Shown piece after piece: positions 1 through 8,299 of a stretch of 64,000 nt of DNA. This DNA comes from Bradyrhizobium liaoningense (lineage in GTDB: Bacteria > Pseudomonadota > Alphaproteobacteria > Rhizobiales > Xanthobacteraceae). The number at the start of each line of letters is the position of its first letter. Within the stretch, counting starts at the first letter, position 1. The notes under the pieces were generated by a model. The model made no database searches. It worked only from the letters and a program-made list of their open reading frames with translations, and was not told the origin of the DNA. A program made the translations under genes and the position numbers. The stretch covers positions 620,001 through 684,000 of the forward strand of contig NZ_JAFCJS010000001.1 in NCBI RefSeq assembly GCF_018130825.1. Reading direction: 5' to 3'.

Positions 1-1
1 T

Positions 2-1147
2 GCCGCGCCCGCCGTGACCGTGACCATCGCCGAGCCCGGCCGTTCGCGCGACAATCCAACGGAAGCGACCTTCCTGTCGCGCCGTCTTCTCAACAAGGGG
101 AAGTCGGAGAAGGAGACCTACCACATCGAGTTCGATCTCTCCGCGAGCAAGCTCGACTACGTGGTGGGTGACAGCTTCGGCGTGTTCGCGCGCAACGACG
201 TCGGCCTCGTCGACCAGATCATCGCGCTGCTCGGCGCCTCCCACACCACCAAGGTGAACGGCAAGACACTGCGCGAGGTGCTGATCGACGACGTCTCGCT
301 GTCGCCGGCGCCGGACTCGCTGTTCGAGCTGATCTCCTTCATCACCGGCGGCGCGCAGCGCGAGAAGGCGCGGGCGCTGGCGCAGGGCGAGGATCCCGAT
401 GGCGATGCCGCGACCCTCGACGTCATGGCGGCGCTGCAGAAGTTTTCCGGCACGCGTCCGCATCCCGAAGCATTCGTCGAGGCGCTGGAACCGCTGCAGC
501 CGCGGCTCTATTCGATCTCGTCCTCGCACAATGCGACGCCGGGAAAACTGTCGCTGACGGTCGATTCCGTGCGCTACGTGATCGGCAAGCGCAAGCGCAT
601 CGGCGTTGCCTCGACCTTCCTTGGCGAGCGCATCAATGAGGGCGAGAAGCTCAAGGTCTATGTGCAGAAGGCGCACAATTTCGGCCTGCCGCAGGACCCG
701 AAGACGCCCATCATCATGGTCGGCCCCGGCACCGGCATCGCGCCGTTCCGCGCCTTCCTGCTCGATCGCAAGGCGACCGGCGCGGCCGGCAAGAACTGGC
801 TGTTCTTCGGCCATCAGCGCAGCGACTGCGATTTCTTCTATCAGGAAGAGCTCAATGCGATGAAGACCTCGGGCCAACTGACGCGGTTGTCGCTGGCCTG
901 GTCGCGCGACGGCGAGAAGAAGTTTTACGTGCAGGACCGCATGCGCGAGGTCGGCCGTGAGCTGTGGACCTGGCTCGCCGAAGGCGCGCATCTCTACATC
1001 TGCGGCGATGCCAAGCGCATGGCCAAGGACGTCGAGCGCGCGCTGGTCGACATCGTCGCCCAGTTCGGCGCGCGTTCGACCGATGAGGCCGTCAGCTTTG
1101 TCGCCGACCTCAAGAAGACCGGCCGCTTCCAGGCTGACGTCTACTAG
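2..1147 (+). CDS. cysJ: Sulfite reductase [NADPH] flavoprotein alpha-type reductase (5' partial)
   Basis: C-terminal FAD/NADPH reductase module of the CysJ/cytochrome P450 reductase family, which passes electrons from NADPH to a sulfite (or nitrite) reductase hemoprotein in the cytoplasm. Visible motifs are RLYSISSS (FAD-binding Arg-x-Tyr-Ser), GPGTGIAPFRAFL (NADPH pyrophosphate binding), YICGDAKRMAKDVERAL and the C-terminal aromatic end DVY. A GTG at 14 is in frame, but the frame stays open to the window edge and reads as an Ala/Pro linker, so the gene very probably starts upstream. Whether a flavodoxin domain precedes it cannot be seen. The exact electron acceptor is inferred. Confidence 0.85.
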   Translation, partial: AAPAVTVTIAEPGRSRDNPTEATFLSRRLLNKGKSEKETYHIEFDLSASKLDYVVGDSFGVFARNDVGLVDQIIALLGASHTTKVNGKTLREVLIDDVSLSPAPDSLFELISFITGGAQREKARALAQGEDPDGDAATLDVMAALQKFSGTRPHPEAFVEALEPLQPRLYSISSSHNATPGKLSLTVDSVRYVIGKRKRIGVASTFLGERINEGEKLKVYVQKAHNFGLPQDPKTPIIMVGPGTGIAPFRAFLLDRKATGAAGKNWLFFGHQRSDCDFFYQEELNAMKTSGQLTRLSLAWSRDGEKKFYVQDRMREVGRELWTWLAEGAHLYICGDAKRMAKDVERALVDIVAQFGARSTDEAVSFVADLKKTGRFQADVY

Positions 1148-1198
1148 GCTTCGGCGGGACCAGGGCGAGGAAACCCGTTGCCGCGTTGCTCGGTGCTG

Positions 1199-1278
1199 TA
1201 GGGTGGGCAAAGGCGCGCCCTTCGCGCGCCGTGCCCACCATCCCTAAGTGGTGGGCACGCTTCGCTTTGCCCACCCTG
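1199..1278. repeat. REP-like nested palindromic intergenic repeat
   Basis: Two nested inverted repeats: a 12-bp outer pair (GGGTGGGCAAAG at 1201-1212 with its complement at 1265-1276) and a 10-bp inner pair (GTGCCCACCA at 1231-1240 with its complement at 1249-1258). It lies 50 bp after the flavoprotein gene and looks like the dispersed palindromes common in Bradyrhizobium intergenic regions. It could also act as a 3'-end hairpin for the upstream transcript. Confidence 0.7.
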
Positions 1279-1483
1279 CGAGAGCTGTCATCCGGCCGTC
1301 ATCGCTTCAGTTCCAACTGGCTCGAATCCTAACGAATAAGATTCTCGGAACCCGGGCCTGGGGAGAATTTGCATCTGCGCCGAGGCTCCTTCTAAGAACC
1401 ACCATCGCTATTTCCGCCGCCATCTTGCCTCCCGCCAGGGTTGATCCTTCATACTCCCGCAAATGGGGCGTTGGAGATCGACC

Positions 1484-1636
1484 ATGCGCGAACTATCGGC
1501 GGAAGCCAGACTGCACTTCTACGCGCGCTCGCTCTCGCGTCGCACCGGGGCGAGCGCCCATCATCTGGCGCTCTACAGCGCCTTTGCCGTGATCGCAGCG
1601 ATCGTGTTCGGCACGCTATCGGTGCATCCGTTCTAG
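1484..1636 (+). CDS. Small single-pass membrane protein, 50 aa
   Basis: ATG at 1484 is preceded by GGAG with a 7-nt spacer, and the frame runs 50 codons to TAG. The N-terminal half is basic (several Arg and His). The C-terminal half is a hydrophobic helix containing AFAVIAAIVFGTL, which suggests one inner-membrane segment. No family is recognised. It sits alone between two palindromic repeats, apparently with its own promoter. The good ribosome site and the membrane helix support a real gene. Confidence 0.6.
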   Translation: MRELSAEARLHFYARSLSRRTGASAHHLALYSAFAVIAAIVFGTLSVHPF

Positions 1637-1644
1637 CGGACTTT

Positions 1645-1733
1645 GTAGGGTGGGTTAGCCGGAGGCGTAACCCACCAACTTCGTTCTGCACTCGCTGAAG
1701 CATGGTGGATTACGCTTCGCTAATCCACCCTAC
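1645..1733. repeat. REP-like palindromic repeat (GTAGGGTGGGTTAG type)
   Basis: A 14-nt arm at 1645-1658 pairs with CTAATCCACCCTAC at 1720-1733 with one mismatch. Inside, a second pair (around TAACCCACCA and TGGTGGATTA) gives a branched palindrome. It belongs to the same general repeat class as the element at 1199-1278 and lies between the small protein gene and the convergent pxpA gene. Confidence 0.65.
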
Positions 1734-1748
1734 GGCACCGAGCGTGCC

Positions 1749-2519
1749 TCACGCTCCGCGCCTGAACGGCGCAACCTCGATCCCCGCTTCCTTCAACGCC
1801 TGACGCAGCGTGCGCGCGATCTCGACCGCGCCGTGCGTGTCGCCGTGGATGCAGACCGTATCCGTGCGCATCTTGATCACCTTGCCGGTGACCGACACCA
1901 CCGCGCCGTCCTGCACCATGCGCACCACGCGCTCCGCGATCGCCTTCGCATCGTGCAGCACCGCGCCGGGCTTCTTGCGCGAGACGAGGTTGCCGTCGTC
2001 CTCATAGGCGCGGTCGGCGAACACCTCGTGCACCATCGGCAGATTGGCCGCTTCGCCGGCCTTCACCAGCTTCGAATTGGCGAGCACGACGAAGATGAGA
2101 TTGGGGTCGACCGCCCTAATGCCGGCGGCGATCGCCTTCGCGGTCATGTCGTCCTCGCAGGCGACGTTGGAGAGCGCGCCATGCGCCTTCACATGCGTGA
2201 CCTTGTGGCCGGCCGCGGTTGCGATCGCCTGCAGCGCGCCGATCTGGTAGGCGACGAGGTTCTCGATCTCGGAAGCCTTCAGCCCTGCGATCGGATGGCG
2301 GCCGAAGCCGTGCAGGTCGCGATAGCCGGGATGCGCGCCGACCGAGACGCCGCGCGCTTTCGCCAGCTCCACCGTCCGGCGCATGATGTCGGGGTCGCCG
2401 GCGTGGAAGCCGCAGGCGACGTTGACCGAGCTCGCCAGCTCGATCATTGCGGCGTCGTTGCCCATCTCCCACGCGCCAAAACCTTCGCCGAGGTCGCAAT
2501 TGAGATCGATCGTCTTCAT
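1749..2519 (-). CDS. pxpA: 5-oxoprolinase subunit PxpA (LamB/YcsF family)
   Basis: The 256-aa protein has the YcsF-family N-terminus with the [11 protein letters not shown] motif and the conserved [11 protein letters not shown] segment, full length for the family. PxpA works with PxpB and PxpC in ATP-dependent cleavage of 5-oxoproline (pyroglutamate) to glutamate in the cytoplasm. It is the last gene of a pxpB-pxpC-pxpA set on the minus strand, 32 bp after pxpC. The assignment rests on family motifs plus the complete three-gene context, which makes the pyroglutamate function more likely than an older lactam-utilisation label. Confidence 0.9.
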   Translation of the reverse strand: MKTIDLNCDLGEGFGAWEMGNDAAMIELASSVNVACGFHAGDPDIMRRTVELAKARGVSVGAHPGYRDLHGFGRHPIAGLKASEIENLVAYQIGALQAIATAAGHKVTHVKAHGALSNVACEDDMTAKAIAAGIRAVDPNLIFVVLANSKLVKAGEAANLPMVHEVFADRAYEDDGNLVSRKKPGAVLHDAKAIAERVVRMVQDGAVVSVTGKVIKMRTDTVCIHGDTHGAVEIARTLRQALKEAGIEVAPFRRGA

Positions 2520-2551
2520 GGGGTGCTCTCCGCCTCTGGTCTTGCTGCCGC

Positions 2552-3589
2552 TTACGGTTCCGCCGTCACCTGCCAGGTTCCGGCGTCGACCGCGCTCACC
2601 GCGTAGCCGGCAACGTTAGCATCGCTGAGCGCCTCGATGTTGAGCTCGACGGTGTCGGAGGAGCGGAGGCGATCGGGGAGGGTGCGGATCAACTGCGCGA
2701 ACTTGCGCGCCTCGTCCTGCGCCTCCGCCATGCTGACCTGCTTGAAGCGGAACGCTGTTCCCGCCGAGGTCTGGGCAAGGCGGCCGACGTCGGCCGTGAT
2801 CACGGTCGCGATCTTCGGATAGCCGCCGGAGGTGCCGCGGTCCATCATCAGCGCGATCGGCGAGCCGTTGCCGGGCACCTGGATGCTGCCGTTGACCGTG
2901 CCGTCGGAGACGATGTTGTGGCCGTGCAGGTGCTTGATCGCAGGGCCTTCGAGCCGGTAGCCCATGCGGTCCGACGTCGCCGAGATCTTCCACTCGCTGT
3001 CCAGGAACAGCGCCTTGTTGGCATCGTCGAATTCGTCGTCCTGCGGCCCCAGCAGCACGCGGATCGGACCGCTCACCGGCTTCGGCAATTCGATCCGCAG
3101 CTCTGGAGCGCCGCTCGCAGCATCGACGCTGAACTCGTCGCCGGCCTGGAGCGGGCGCGGGTAGGGGCTGCCGAGGCCGGCGCGGGCATTCACCGCCAGG
3201 CTGCCGAACACGAGCTCGCCTTTGATGCCGCCTTCGATGGCGAGATAGGTGAACGCGCCGCCGCGGGCAAAGCCCAGCGTCAGCGTCTCGCCGTTCTTCA
3301 GCGTCACCGATGTATCCATCGCGACCGGCCGCGCGGCGACATCGGCATTGCGCGGTGCGCCGGCGATTGCCACGCGCACGGCGCCATCCTTCGCGGTGAA
3401 CGTCGCGCCGAAGGGGCCGATCTCGACAGCCGCCGCGAGCGGCTCATTGCCGACCAGCGTGTTTGCCGCCGCGAGCGAGAGACGGTCCATCGCCCCGCTG
3501 ACCGTCAGGCCGTAGCGCTGCGCGCCGTGGCGTCCGCCGTCCTGGACGGAGCTGGCTGGCCCGATGCTGGTGACGACGAGCCGGCTCAT
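2552..3589 (-). CDS. pxpC: 5-oxoprolinase subunit PxpC (biotin-dependent carboxyltransferase family)
   Basis: A 345-aa protein of the allophanate-hydrolase subunit 2/KipA family, full length. It opens with the typical [18 protein letters not shown] motif and carries the family segments [20 protein letters not shown] and [15 protein letters not shown]. With PxpB it forms the complex that phosphorylates and opens 5-oxoproline. Its ATG overlaps the pxpB stop by 4 bp, indicating translational coupling. A role as a carboxylase component is the alternative family meaning, but no biotin carrier or carboxylase gene is next to it. Confidence 0.88.
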   Translation of the reverse strand: MSRLVVTSIGPASSVQDGGRHGAQRYGLTVSGAMDRLSLAAANTLVGNEPLAAAVEIGPFGATFTAKDGAVRVAIAGAPRNADVAARPVAMDTSVTLKNGETLTLGFARGGAFTYLAIEGGIKGELVFGSLAVNARAGLGSPYPRPLQAGDEFSVDAASGAPELRIELPKPVSGPIRVLLGPQDDEFDDANKALFLDSEWKISATSDRMGYRLEGPAIKHLHGHNIVSDGTVNGSIQVPGNGSPIALMMDRGTSGGYPKIATVITADVGRLAQTSAGTAFRFKQVSMAEAQDEARKFAQLIRTLPDRLRSSDTVELNIEALSDANVAGYAVSAVDAGTWQVTAEP

Positions 3590-4317
3590 GCGTCCACCTG
3601 CTCGGCGACGATCTCGCCGGCTTCGGCGGCGCGGTCCATGTCCTCGAACGTCTTGTGGTCGATGGCAAAAAACGTCACGCGGTCACCGGGCTCGGTGAGG
3701 AAGGTCGGATTGCGGTGGAGCTGATAGGTTCTGACAGGCGTGCGGCCGAGCAGGTGCCAGCCGCTCGGGGCGGCCAGGCACTGGATGCCGGCCTGGATGC
3801 CGCCGATCGAGATCGTTCCGGCGGGCGTCAGCAGCCGCGGCGACTGCCGCCGCGACATGTGCAGGGATTTGTCGAGCCCGCTGAGATAGGACCAGCCCGG
3901 CGTGAATCCGATCATGGCGACCTTGTAATCGCCGCCCGCGTGCCGGGCGACGATGTCGTCGGGCGTGGTGCTGAGTGCCTTGGCGACATCCTCGAGGTCG
4001 ATGCCGTGCTCGCCGCCATAGGCCACGGGAATGCGCCAGCGGCGCGCCCTGGTGGCCGGCGGCAGCGGCCGGGTCGCGATCGGGAGGATCTTTTCGCCGA
4101 GCGCGTCGAAGCCGATCTTGCCGGGGTCGTAGTGCACCAGCAGCGACCGATAGGTCGGCACGGTCTCGGTGATGCCGTCGATCGGGCTCGCTGCGAGTGC
4201 CTTGTCGAGCGCCAGCACGCGCTGGTTGGCGGTATCGTCGATGGTGCGGCTGAACTCGACCGTGACGGCACTGTCGCCACTGGGCAGAAGGCGGGGCGGG
4301 GGAAGCGTCGCGGCCAT
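3586..4317 (-). CDS. pxpB: 5-oxoprolinase subunit PxpB (KipI/allophanate hydrolase subunit 1 family)
   Basis: A 243-aa KipI-type protein. Typical segments are LLPSGDSAVTVEFSRTI near the N-terminus, a central VAYGGEHGIDLEDVA motif, IGFTPGWSYLSGL, and RTPVRTYQLHRNPTF near the C-terminus. It is the first gene of the pxpBCA set and overlaps pxpC by 4 bp. The ATG at 4317 fits the family N-terminus; the upstream region to 4576 holds the divergent promoters with the RraA-like gene. Function in pyroglutamate recycling is from family knowledge. Confidence 0.88.
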   Translation of the reverse strand: MAATLPPPRLLPSGDSAVTVEFSRTIDDTANQRVLALDKALAASPIDGITETVPTYRSLLVHYDPGKIGFDALGEKILPIATRPLPPATRARRWRIPVAYGGEHGIDLEDVAKALSTTPDDIVARHAGGDYKVAMIGFTPGWSYLSGLDKSLHMSRRQSPRLLTPAGTISIGGIQAGIQCLAAPSGWHLLGRTPVRTYQLHRNPTFLTEPGDRVTFFAIDHKTFEDMDRAAEAGEIVAEQVDA

Positions 4318-4576
4318 GAGCTGTCGAAGAGCTGTCGAAATCGGGCTTCTCAGGAAACGCGGGCTCGCCCTTGAGTTCCGCTTGTCCCTGCTTCGCGTAA
4401 ATGCGCCAGCAAGTCCAATAAATTAATGCAGGGGTTCTCGATAAAGCCTTGTTATCGCGTCGCATAACGGCGCTGCGGCCCTGCATTCTTGTGGGTCTTT
4501 TGGCCCTTGACGCAAGGCTTGCGGCTCGCAAGATGCGCGCGTTCTTTTCCCGCCTATCCGGAGCTCGTTCTCGTCC

Positions 4577-5275
4577 ATGTCGCTATCCCCCGAAGCCCGC
4601 AAGACCCTCGCCGGCATCACCACTGCCACCATCACCACGGTCCTGCTGAAAAAGGGCCTGCGCAACGTGTGGATGCGCGGTGCGCGTCCGCTGCGCCCGG
4701 GCCTGCCGCGCCTTGTGGGACCTGCCTTCACACTGCGCTTCGTGCCGGCGCGCGAGGATCTGGCGACGCCGGAATCCTGGTCGTCGCCGATCTCGACCCG
4801 CACCGCGATCGAGGCGATGCCGGATGGCTGCATCGCCGTGGTCGACGCCATGGGCATCACCGATGCAGGCATCTTCGGCGACATCCTCTGCGCGCGCATG
4901 GTCAAGCGCGGCGTCACTGCGCTGGTCACCGATGGCGTGGTGCGTGACGTCGAGGGCGTGCTCGGCACCAATCTGCCGGTGTGGTGCGACGGCTATGCCG
5001 CGCCGCCGTCGGTCGCGGGCCTGACCTTCGTCGGTTGGGGCGAGCCGATCGGCTGCGGCGGCGTTGCCGTGTTCCCGAACGACATCGTGGTCGCCGACCA
5101 GGACGGCTGCGTGCTGATCCCGCAGGCGATGCTCGAGCACGTGCTCAATGAGGGCGTCGAGCAGGAGCGGATGGAAGCCTGGATCGTCAACGAGGTGAAC
5201 AACGGCGCGGTGCTGCCGGGCCTCTATCCCATGAACGCCGAGACCAAGGCGCGCTACGCCGCCAGCAAGAAGTAA
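4577..5275 (+). CDS. RraA-family protein (ribonuclease regulator / 4-hydroxy-4-methyl-2-oxoglutarate aldolase type)
   Basis: A 232-aa RraA-like fold protein. The segment ALVTDGVVRDVEGV is the family ligand/metal motif (G-x-x-R-D), and FGDILCARMVKRG and DIVVADQDGCVLIP are also typical. The family includes the RNase E inhibitor RraA and class II pyruvate aldolases that cleave 4-carboxy-4-hydroxy-2-oxoadipate type compounds. The length is above that of true RraA (about 160 aa), so an aldolase or small-molecule enzyme is more likely. It is followed after 17 bp by a cupin gene, so the two are probably co-transcribed. Confidence 0.75.
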   Translation: MSLSPEARKTLAGITTATITTVLLKKGLRNVWMRGARPLRPGLPRLVGPAFTLRFVPAREDLATPESWSSPISTRTAIEAMPDGCIAVVDAMGITDAGIFGDILCARMVKRGVTALVTDGVVRDVEGVLGTNLPVWCDGYAAPPSVAGLTFVGWGEPIGCGGVAVFPNDIVVADQDGCVLIPQAMLEHVLNEGVEQERMEAWIVNEVNNGAVLPGLYPMNAETKARYAASKK

Positions 5276-5292
5276 CGGAAGCGAGGACCCCC

Positions 5293-5697
5293 ATGGAGAT
5301 CACCGTCGCAGGCACGCGGCCGACCCGCCGCGCGCCCAAGGAAAACTTCACCGGCACCGTGTGGCAGGACCCCGTCATCATGGCGCCCGCGCCGGCGCGG
5401 CTGAACTGCTCCCGCGTCGCGTTCGAGCCGGGCGCACGCACCAACTGGCACCATCATCCGCTCGGGCAGACGCTTTACGTCATCTCCGGCGTTGGCCGCG
5501 TCCAGTCCAAGGGCGGGCCGATCCGCGAGATCCGCCCCGGCGACACCGTGTGGATTCCGCCGGGCGAACTGCACTGGCACGGGGCATCGCCGACCAACGG
5601 CATGTGCCACATCGCCATGCAGGAAGCGCTCGACGGCGTCTACTCGACCTGGCTGGAGCCGGTGACGGACGCGGAGTACGGCGCGGCGGTCGGCTGA
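5293..5697 (+). CDS. Cupin protein, bacterial hydroxynitrile-lyase-like
   Basis: A 134-aa single-domain cupin with metal-binding motif 1 as HHHPLGQTLYVISGVGRVQ and motif 2 as PGDTVWIPPGELHWHGASP. The layout (FTGTVWQDP near residue 19, FEPGARTNWH, LHWHGA, DGVYSTWLEPVTD at the end) matches the small manganese cupins known as bacterial (R)-hydroxynitrile lyases. Many relatives are annotated only as quercetinase-like or carboxymuconolactone-decarboxylase-associated cupins. The ATG has GAGG six bases upstream. The real substrate is unknown; pairing with an RraA/aldolase-like gene suggests a small-molecule catabolic step. Confidence 0.75.
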   Translation: MEITVAGTRPTRRAPKENFTGTVWQDPVIMAPAPARLNCSRVAFEPGARTNWHHHPLGQTLYVISGVGRVQSKGGPIREIRPGDTVWIPPGELHWHGASPTNGMCHIAMQEALDGVYSTWLEPVTDAEYGAAVG

Positions 5698-5762
5698 TCC
5701 GCGCGCCCCGGACAAGACGCATCGCCTGAAGGCGGTGCGTCGCCGAGCCGGGACACGGCGAC

Positions 5763-6118
5763 TTACATCCTCTGCGCCGTCCACGTGCCCGTGCACATGG
5801 TGCCGCGCCAGGTGCCGGAGCCCGAGGTGCCGCTGAGCCGGCCGAAGCCGACCGCGCGCTTGATGCCGCTGCTCAAGGTGACGTTGATGCTGCCGGCATC
5901 GGCCACGCGGCCCGACGCCGTCACGGCCGCGCTGCTCGATGCGATTTGGCCGTTGTTGATGCCGATGGCGACGGTTGCGCCGTTGCCGCAGGTCTCGCTC
6001 GATGACGAGATGCGGACATTCCATGTGCCGTCGAAAGTGCTCGTCGCAGCGCCGGCCTGCGTCAGCGGGAAGGTGATGGCGACAAGGGCGGCGAAGGTCC
6101 TTTGCGAATGCCGTTCAT
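5763..6118 (-). CDS. Small secreted protein with apparent frameshift in its signal peptide
   Basis: The reading frame ending at 5763 encodes a mature domain of about 85 residues rich in Ser, Gly and Thr, beginning near FDGTWNVRISSSSETCG and ending with GTMCTGTWTAQRM. It has two cysteines and looks like a small beta-rich exported domain. An ATG at 6118 has AGAGG six bases upstream and begins MNGIRKG, but this frame stops after 18 codons. One extra base near 6100 would join it to FAALVAITFPLTQAGAA, a good signal peptide. In the intact frame the only start is a GTG at 6221 with no signal-like N-terminus. Decay or a sequence error are both possible. Confidence 0.55.
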
Positions 6119-6243
6119 GGCACGCCTCTGTGGTTGACCATGCAGGGGACCATGGCACCGCGCGCGGAACCGGCGATGTGAGAGGCGTCACGCCGGCGGC
6201 AGGCTCCGTGAGGTGGCGCACATCCTGACAGCGCGGAAAAGCA

Positions 6244-6268
6244 AAGGGGCCCGGATCACGGGCCCCTT
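6244..6268 (-). terminator. Rho-independent terminator of the DUF2147 gene
   Basis: A perfect 10-bp stem (AAGGGGCCCG with its complement) and 5-nt loop lies 28 bp beyond the stop of the minus-strand DUF2147 gene. On that strand it is followed by a T-rich tract (TTTGCTTTTCC). Confidence 0.8.
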
Positions 6269-6295
6269 GTTGTGGTCAGAGCGTTGAAGCCGGAC

Positions 6296-7171
6296 TCAGT
6301 TCACCCGCGTCCAGGTCTGGCCACCGCAGAACATGCCGCCGAAGGCGCAGCCCTGCACGCGCAGCCGGTCGGTGCCCTTCATCGCGATCGTTGAATCGTA
6401 GGTCGAGCCGGAGTTGGGATCGAGGATGCGGCCGGACCATTTCTGGTCCTTGCCGGGCTTCATGTTGATCAGAACCTGCTCGCCGTTCTGGTTCGACTTG
6501 CTGTCGACCGAATAGCCGCAGAGATTGCTGCCGCACTGCTCGATGCGGACCTTGCCTTCCTTCTCCTCGGTGAGCCAGACGCCGAGCGGTGAATTGAGAT
6601 CACGCGTGGGCGCGGCTGCCGGAGCGGGCGGGGCGACCGCGGCGGACTGGACCGGAGCTGGGGCCGGAGCCGGCGGCGGAGGTGGCGCCGGCGGCGCAGC
6701 AGCCGCAGCGGCCGGCGGCGGGGGCGGTGCCGCGGGAGCTGCCTGCTGCTCGACGGGAGCGGGGGCTGGTGGCGGTGCAGGAGGAGGCGCGACAGCCGGA
6801 GCGGCCGGTGCGACCGTGGCAGTCGCCGGCTGCGGTGCAGGCGGCGCGGGAGGCGGTGCAGCCACGACGGGCGCGGGAGCCTGCACGGCTGCGGGAGGCG
6901 CTGCTGCGGCGGCAGGTGGAGGCGCCGGTGCAATCGGCGGCTGCGGATCCGCCTTGGCATCCTGCGGCGCCTGCTGGCCTGGGCTCGTCTCGTTCTTCTT
7001 GGCCTTCTTGGCCTTGCCTTGCCCGGTGTTGTCGTACACGCCGGGAATCTGCACCGTGCCGCGGTCCGGATCGATGCGGATGGTGCGCCCGCCATATTCG
7101 AAGGTGTACTGCGCTTGCGCAGCGGTGCTCGCCAACAAAAGGAATGCGGCCGTGGCCAACAGCTTCCTCAT
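6296..7171 (-). CDS. Secreted DUF2147-domain protein with proline/alanine-rich linker
   Basis: A 291-aa exported protein. Residues 1-20 form a signal peptide ending AAQA. Next comes a short domain (YTFEYGGRTIRIDPDRGTV), a Lys-rich stretch, about 120 residues of nearly pure Pro/Ala/Gln/Val, and a C-terminal DUF2147 domain from about residue 195. That domain shows GVWLTEEKEGKVRIEQCG, NLCGYSVDS, WSGRILDPNSGSTYDSTI and CAFGGMFCGGQTWTRV, with four conserved-looking cysteines. DUF2147 proteins are periplasmic or secreted proteins of unknown function. The low-complexity linker is GC-rich and probably spans the periplasm or cell wall. Confidence 0.8.
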   Translation of the reverse strand: MRKLLATAAFLLLASTAAQAQYTFEYGGRTIRIDPDRGTVQIPGVYDNTGQGKAKKAKKNETSPGQQAPQDAKADPQPPIAPAPPPAAAAAPPAAVQAPAPVVAAPPPAPPAPQPATATVAPAAPAVAPPPAPPPAPAPVEQQAAPAAPPPPPAAAAAAPPAPPPPPAPAPAPVQSAAVAPPAPAAAPTRDLNSPLGVWLTEEKEGKVRIEQCGSNLCGYSVDSKSNQNGEQVLINMKPGKDQKWSGRILDPNSGSTYDSTIAMKGTDRLRVQGCAFGGMFCGGQTWTRVN

Positions 7172-7349
7172 TTCGCATCTCCTGAACAGGTGGTCCCCGC
7201 ACTAACGCTTACGCGCCGGCTCCATTCCGAAACGTGATCTAGATCACTGTCTCGGTATGAGTCGTCGTCGCGCTGTTCCCGGTTCAATAGGCCTGGGGCC
7301 GGTCCAAAGTTTGGCAGAGGCAGGCGACAGGAGGACGCGGCCTCACGCG

Positions 7350-7372
7350 CCGTTCCGATGGAATCGGAACGG
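7350..7372. terminator. Hairpin downstream of the PheC-like gene
   Basis: A perfect 10-bp inverted repeat (CCGTTCCGAT with its complement, 3-nt loop) lies 30 bp after the stop of the minus-strand PheC-like gene. No strong T-run follows, so it is a possible terminator or a 3'-end stabiliser only. Confidence 0.4.
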
Positions 7373-7402
7373 GACCGGCGATCAAAACGCGCGAAAAACG
7401 CG

Positions 7403-8197
7403 CTAGTCGAACCAAGTGGCGTAGATCTTCCTGTAGCTGCCGTCTTCCATGGAAATGTGCAGCCATTGATCGACGAAGGCCTTCAGCGCCGTGTCGCGCT
7501 GCAGCCAATAGGCCTTCTCGGAGAAGTCGAACGGCTTGTCCGGATGCACCGCGCAGAGCACGCCTTGATGCTGCTTCTGCTGGTAGCGAGTCTCGGAGGC
7601 GTCGGTCATCATCAGATCGGCGTTGCCCTTGGCGATCTCGTCGAAGATCACGGTGTTGTCGGGGAAGACCGTGATCTCGGCATCCTTGATGTTGGCGCGT
7701 GTGAAGCGCTCGTTGGTGCCGCCGGGATTGACGATGACGCGGGTGCCCTTCTTGTCGATGTCGGGGAGCGTCTGATACTTGCCGACGTCGGCGCAGCGCG
7801 TGATCGGCGTCTTGCCCTCGCGCATGATCGGCGTCGAGAAGAAGCCCTTCTTCTGCCGGTCGAGCGTCACCGACACGCCGCCCATGGCGATGTCGAACTG
7901 ATCGGCCTCGAAATCCTTCATCAGCTTCGGCCAGGCTGTCGGCACGAATTCGACCTTGACGCCGAGCGCCTTGCCGAGCGCCTCCGCCATGTCGACGTCG
8001 AAGCCAGAGAACTGCTGCGTGGCCTTGTCGAGATAAGTGAAGGGCTTGTAGTCGCCGGTCATGCCGACGCGCAACGTGCCGCGCTTCATGATCTCGTCGA
8101 GGCGAGAGGGCGCGGCCTGCTGTGCATGGGCCGAAAGGTTCATCAGCAGCGCCACGGCCAAAGCCGCCAACACGCGAACGGATATTCGAACGATCAT
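7403..8197 (-). CDS. Periplasmic substrate-binding-fold protein, cyclohexadienyl dehydratase (PheC)-like
   Basis: A 264-aa protein of the solute-binding family 3. It has a signal peptide (ALAVALLMNLSAHAQ) and the fold start LRVGMTGDYKPFTYLD. The C-terminal lobe matches periplasmic cyclohexadienyl/arogenate dehydratase better than amino-acid binding proteins: SVTLDRQKKGFFS, GKTPITRC, VNPGGTNERF, ADLMMTDA, LCAVHPDKPFDF and VDQWLHI all resemble Pseudomonas PheC. That enzyme converts prephenate or arogenate to phenylpyruvate or phenylalanine in the periplasm. No permease or ATPase gene is adjacent, which supports an enzyme. The ATG at 8197 was chosen because it gives a clean signal peptide; an ATG at 8212 is also in frame. 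Confidence 0.7.
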   Translation of the reverse strand: MIVRISVRVLAALAVALLMNLSAHAQQAAPSRLDEIMKRGTLRVGMTGDYKPFTYLDKATQQFSGFDVDMAEALGKALGVKVEFVPTAWPKLMKDFEADQFDIAMGGVSVTLDRQKKGFFSTPIMREGKTPITRCADVGKYQTLPDIDKKGTRVIVNPGGTNERFTRANIKDAEITVFPDNTVIFDEIAKGNADLMMTDASETRYQQKQHQGVLCAVHPDKPFDFSEKAYWLQRDTALKAFVDQWLHISMEDGSYRKIYATWFD

Positions 8198-8299
8198 CTC
8201 TTTTCCACCCATGCCCGAGCTGTCATTGTACAGCTCCTCCGATCTGGATTTAGACCAGATGCCCGTCGCTGGCGAGGCAGAATTGAAAGGAAGCTTGGG

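Noticed and set aside
6590..6960. Gly/Ala-rich frames on the plus strand opposite the DUF2147 gene
   Set aside because: They are the antisense of the proline/alanine-rich linker and have no start signals.
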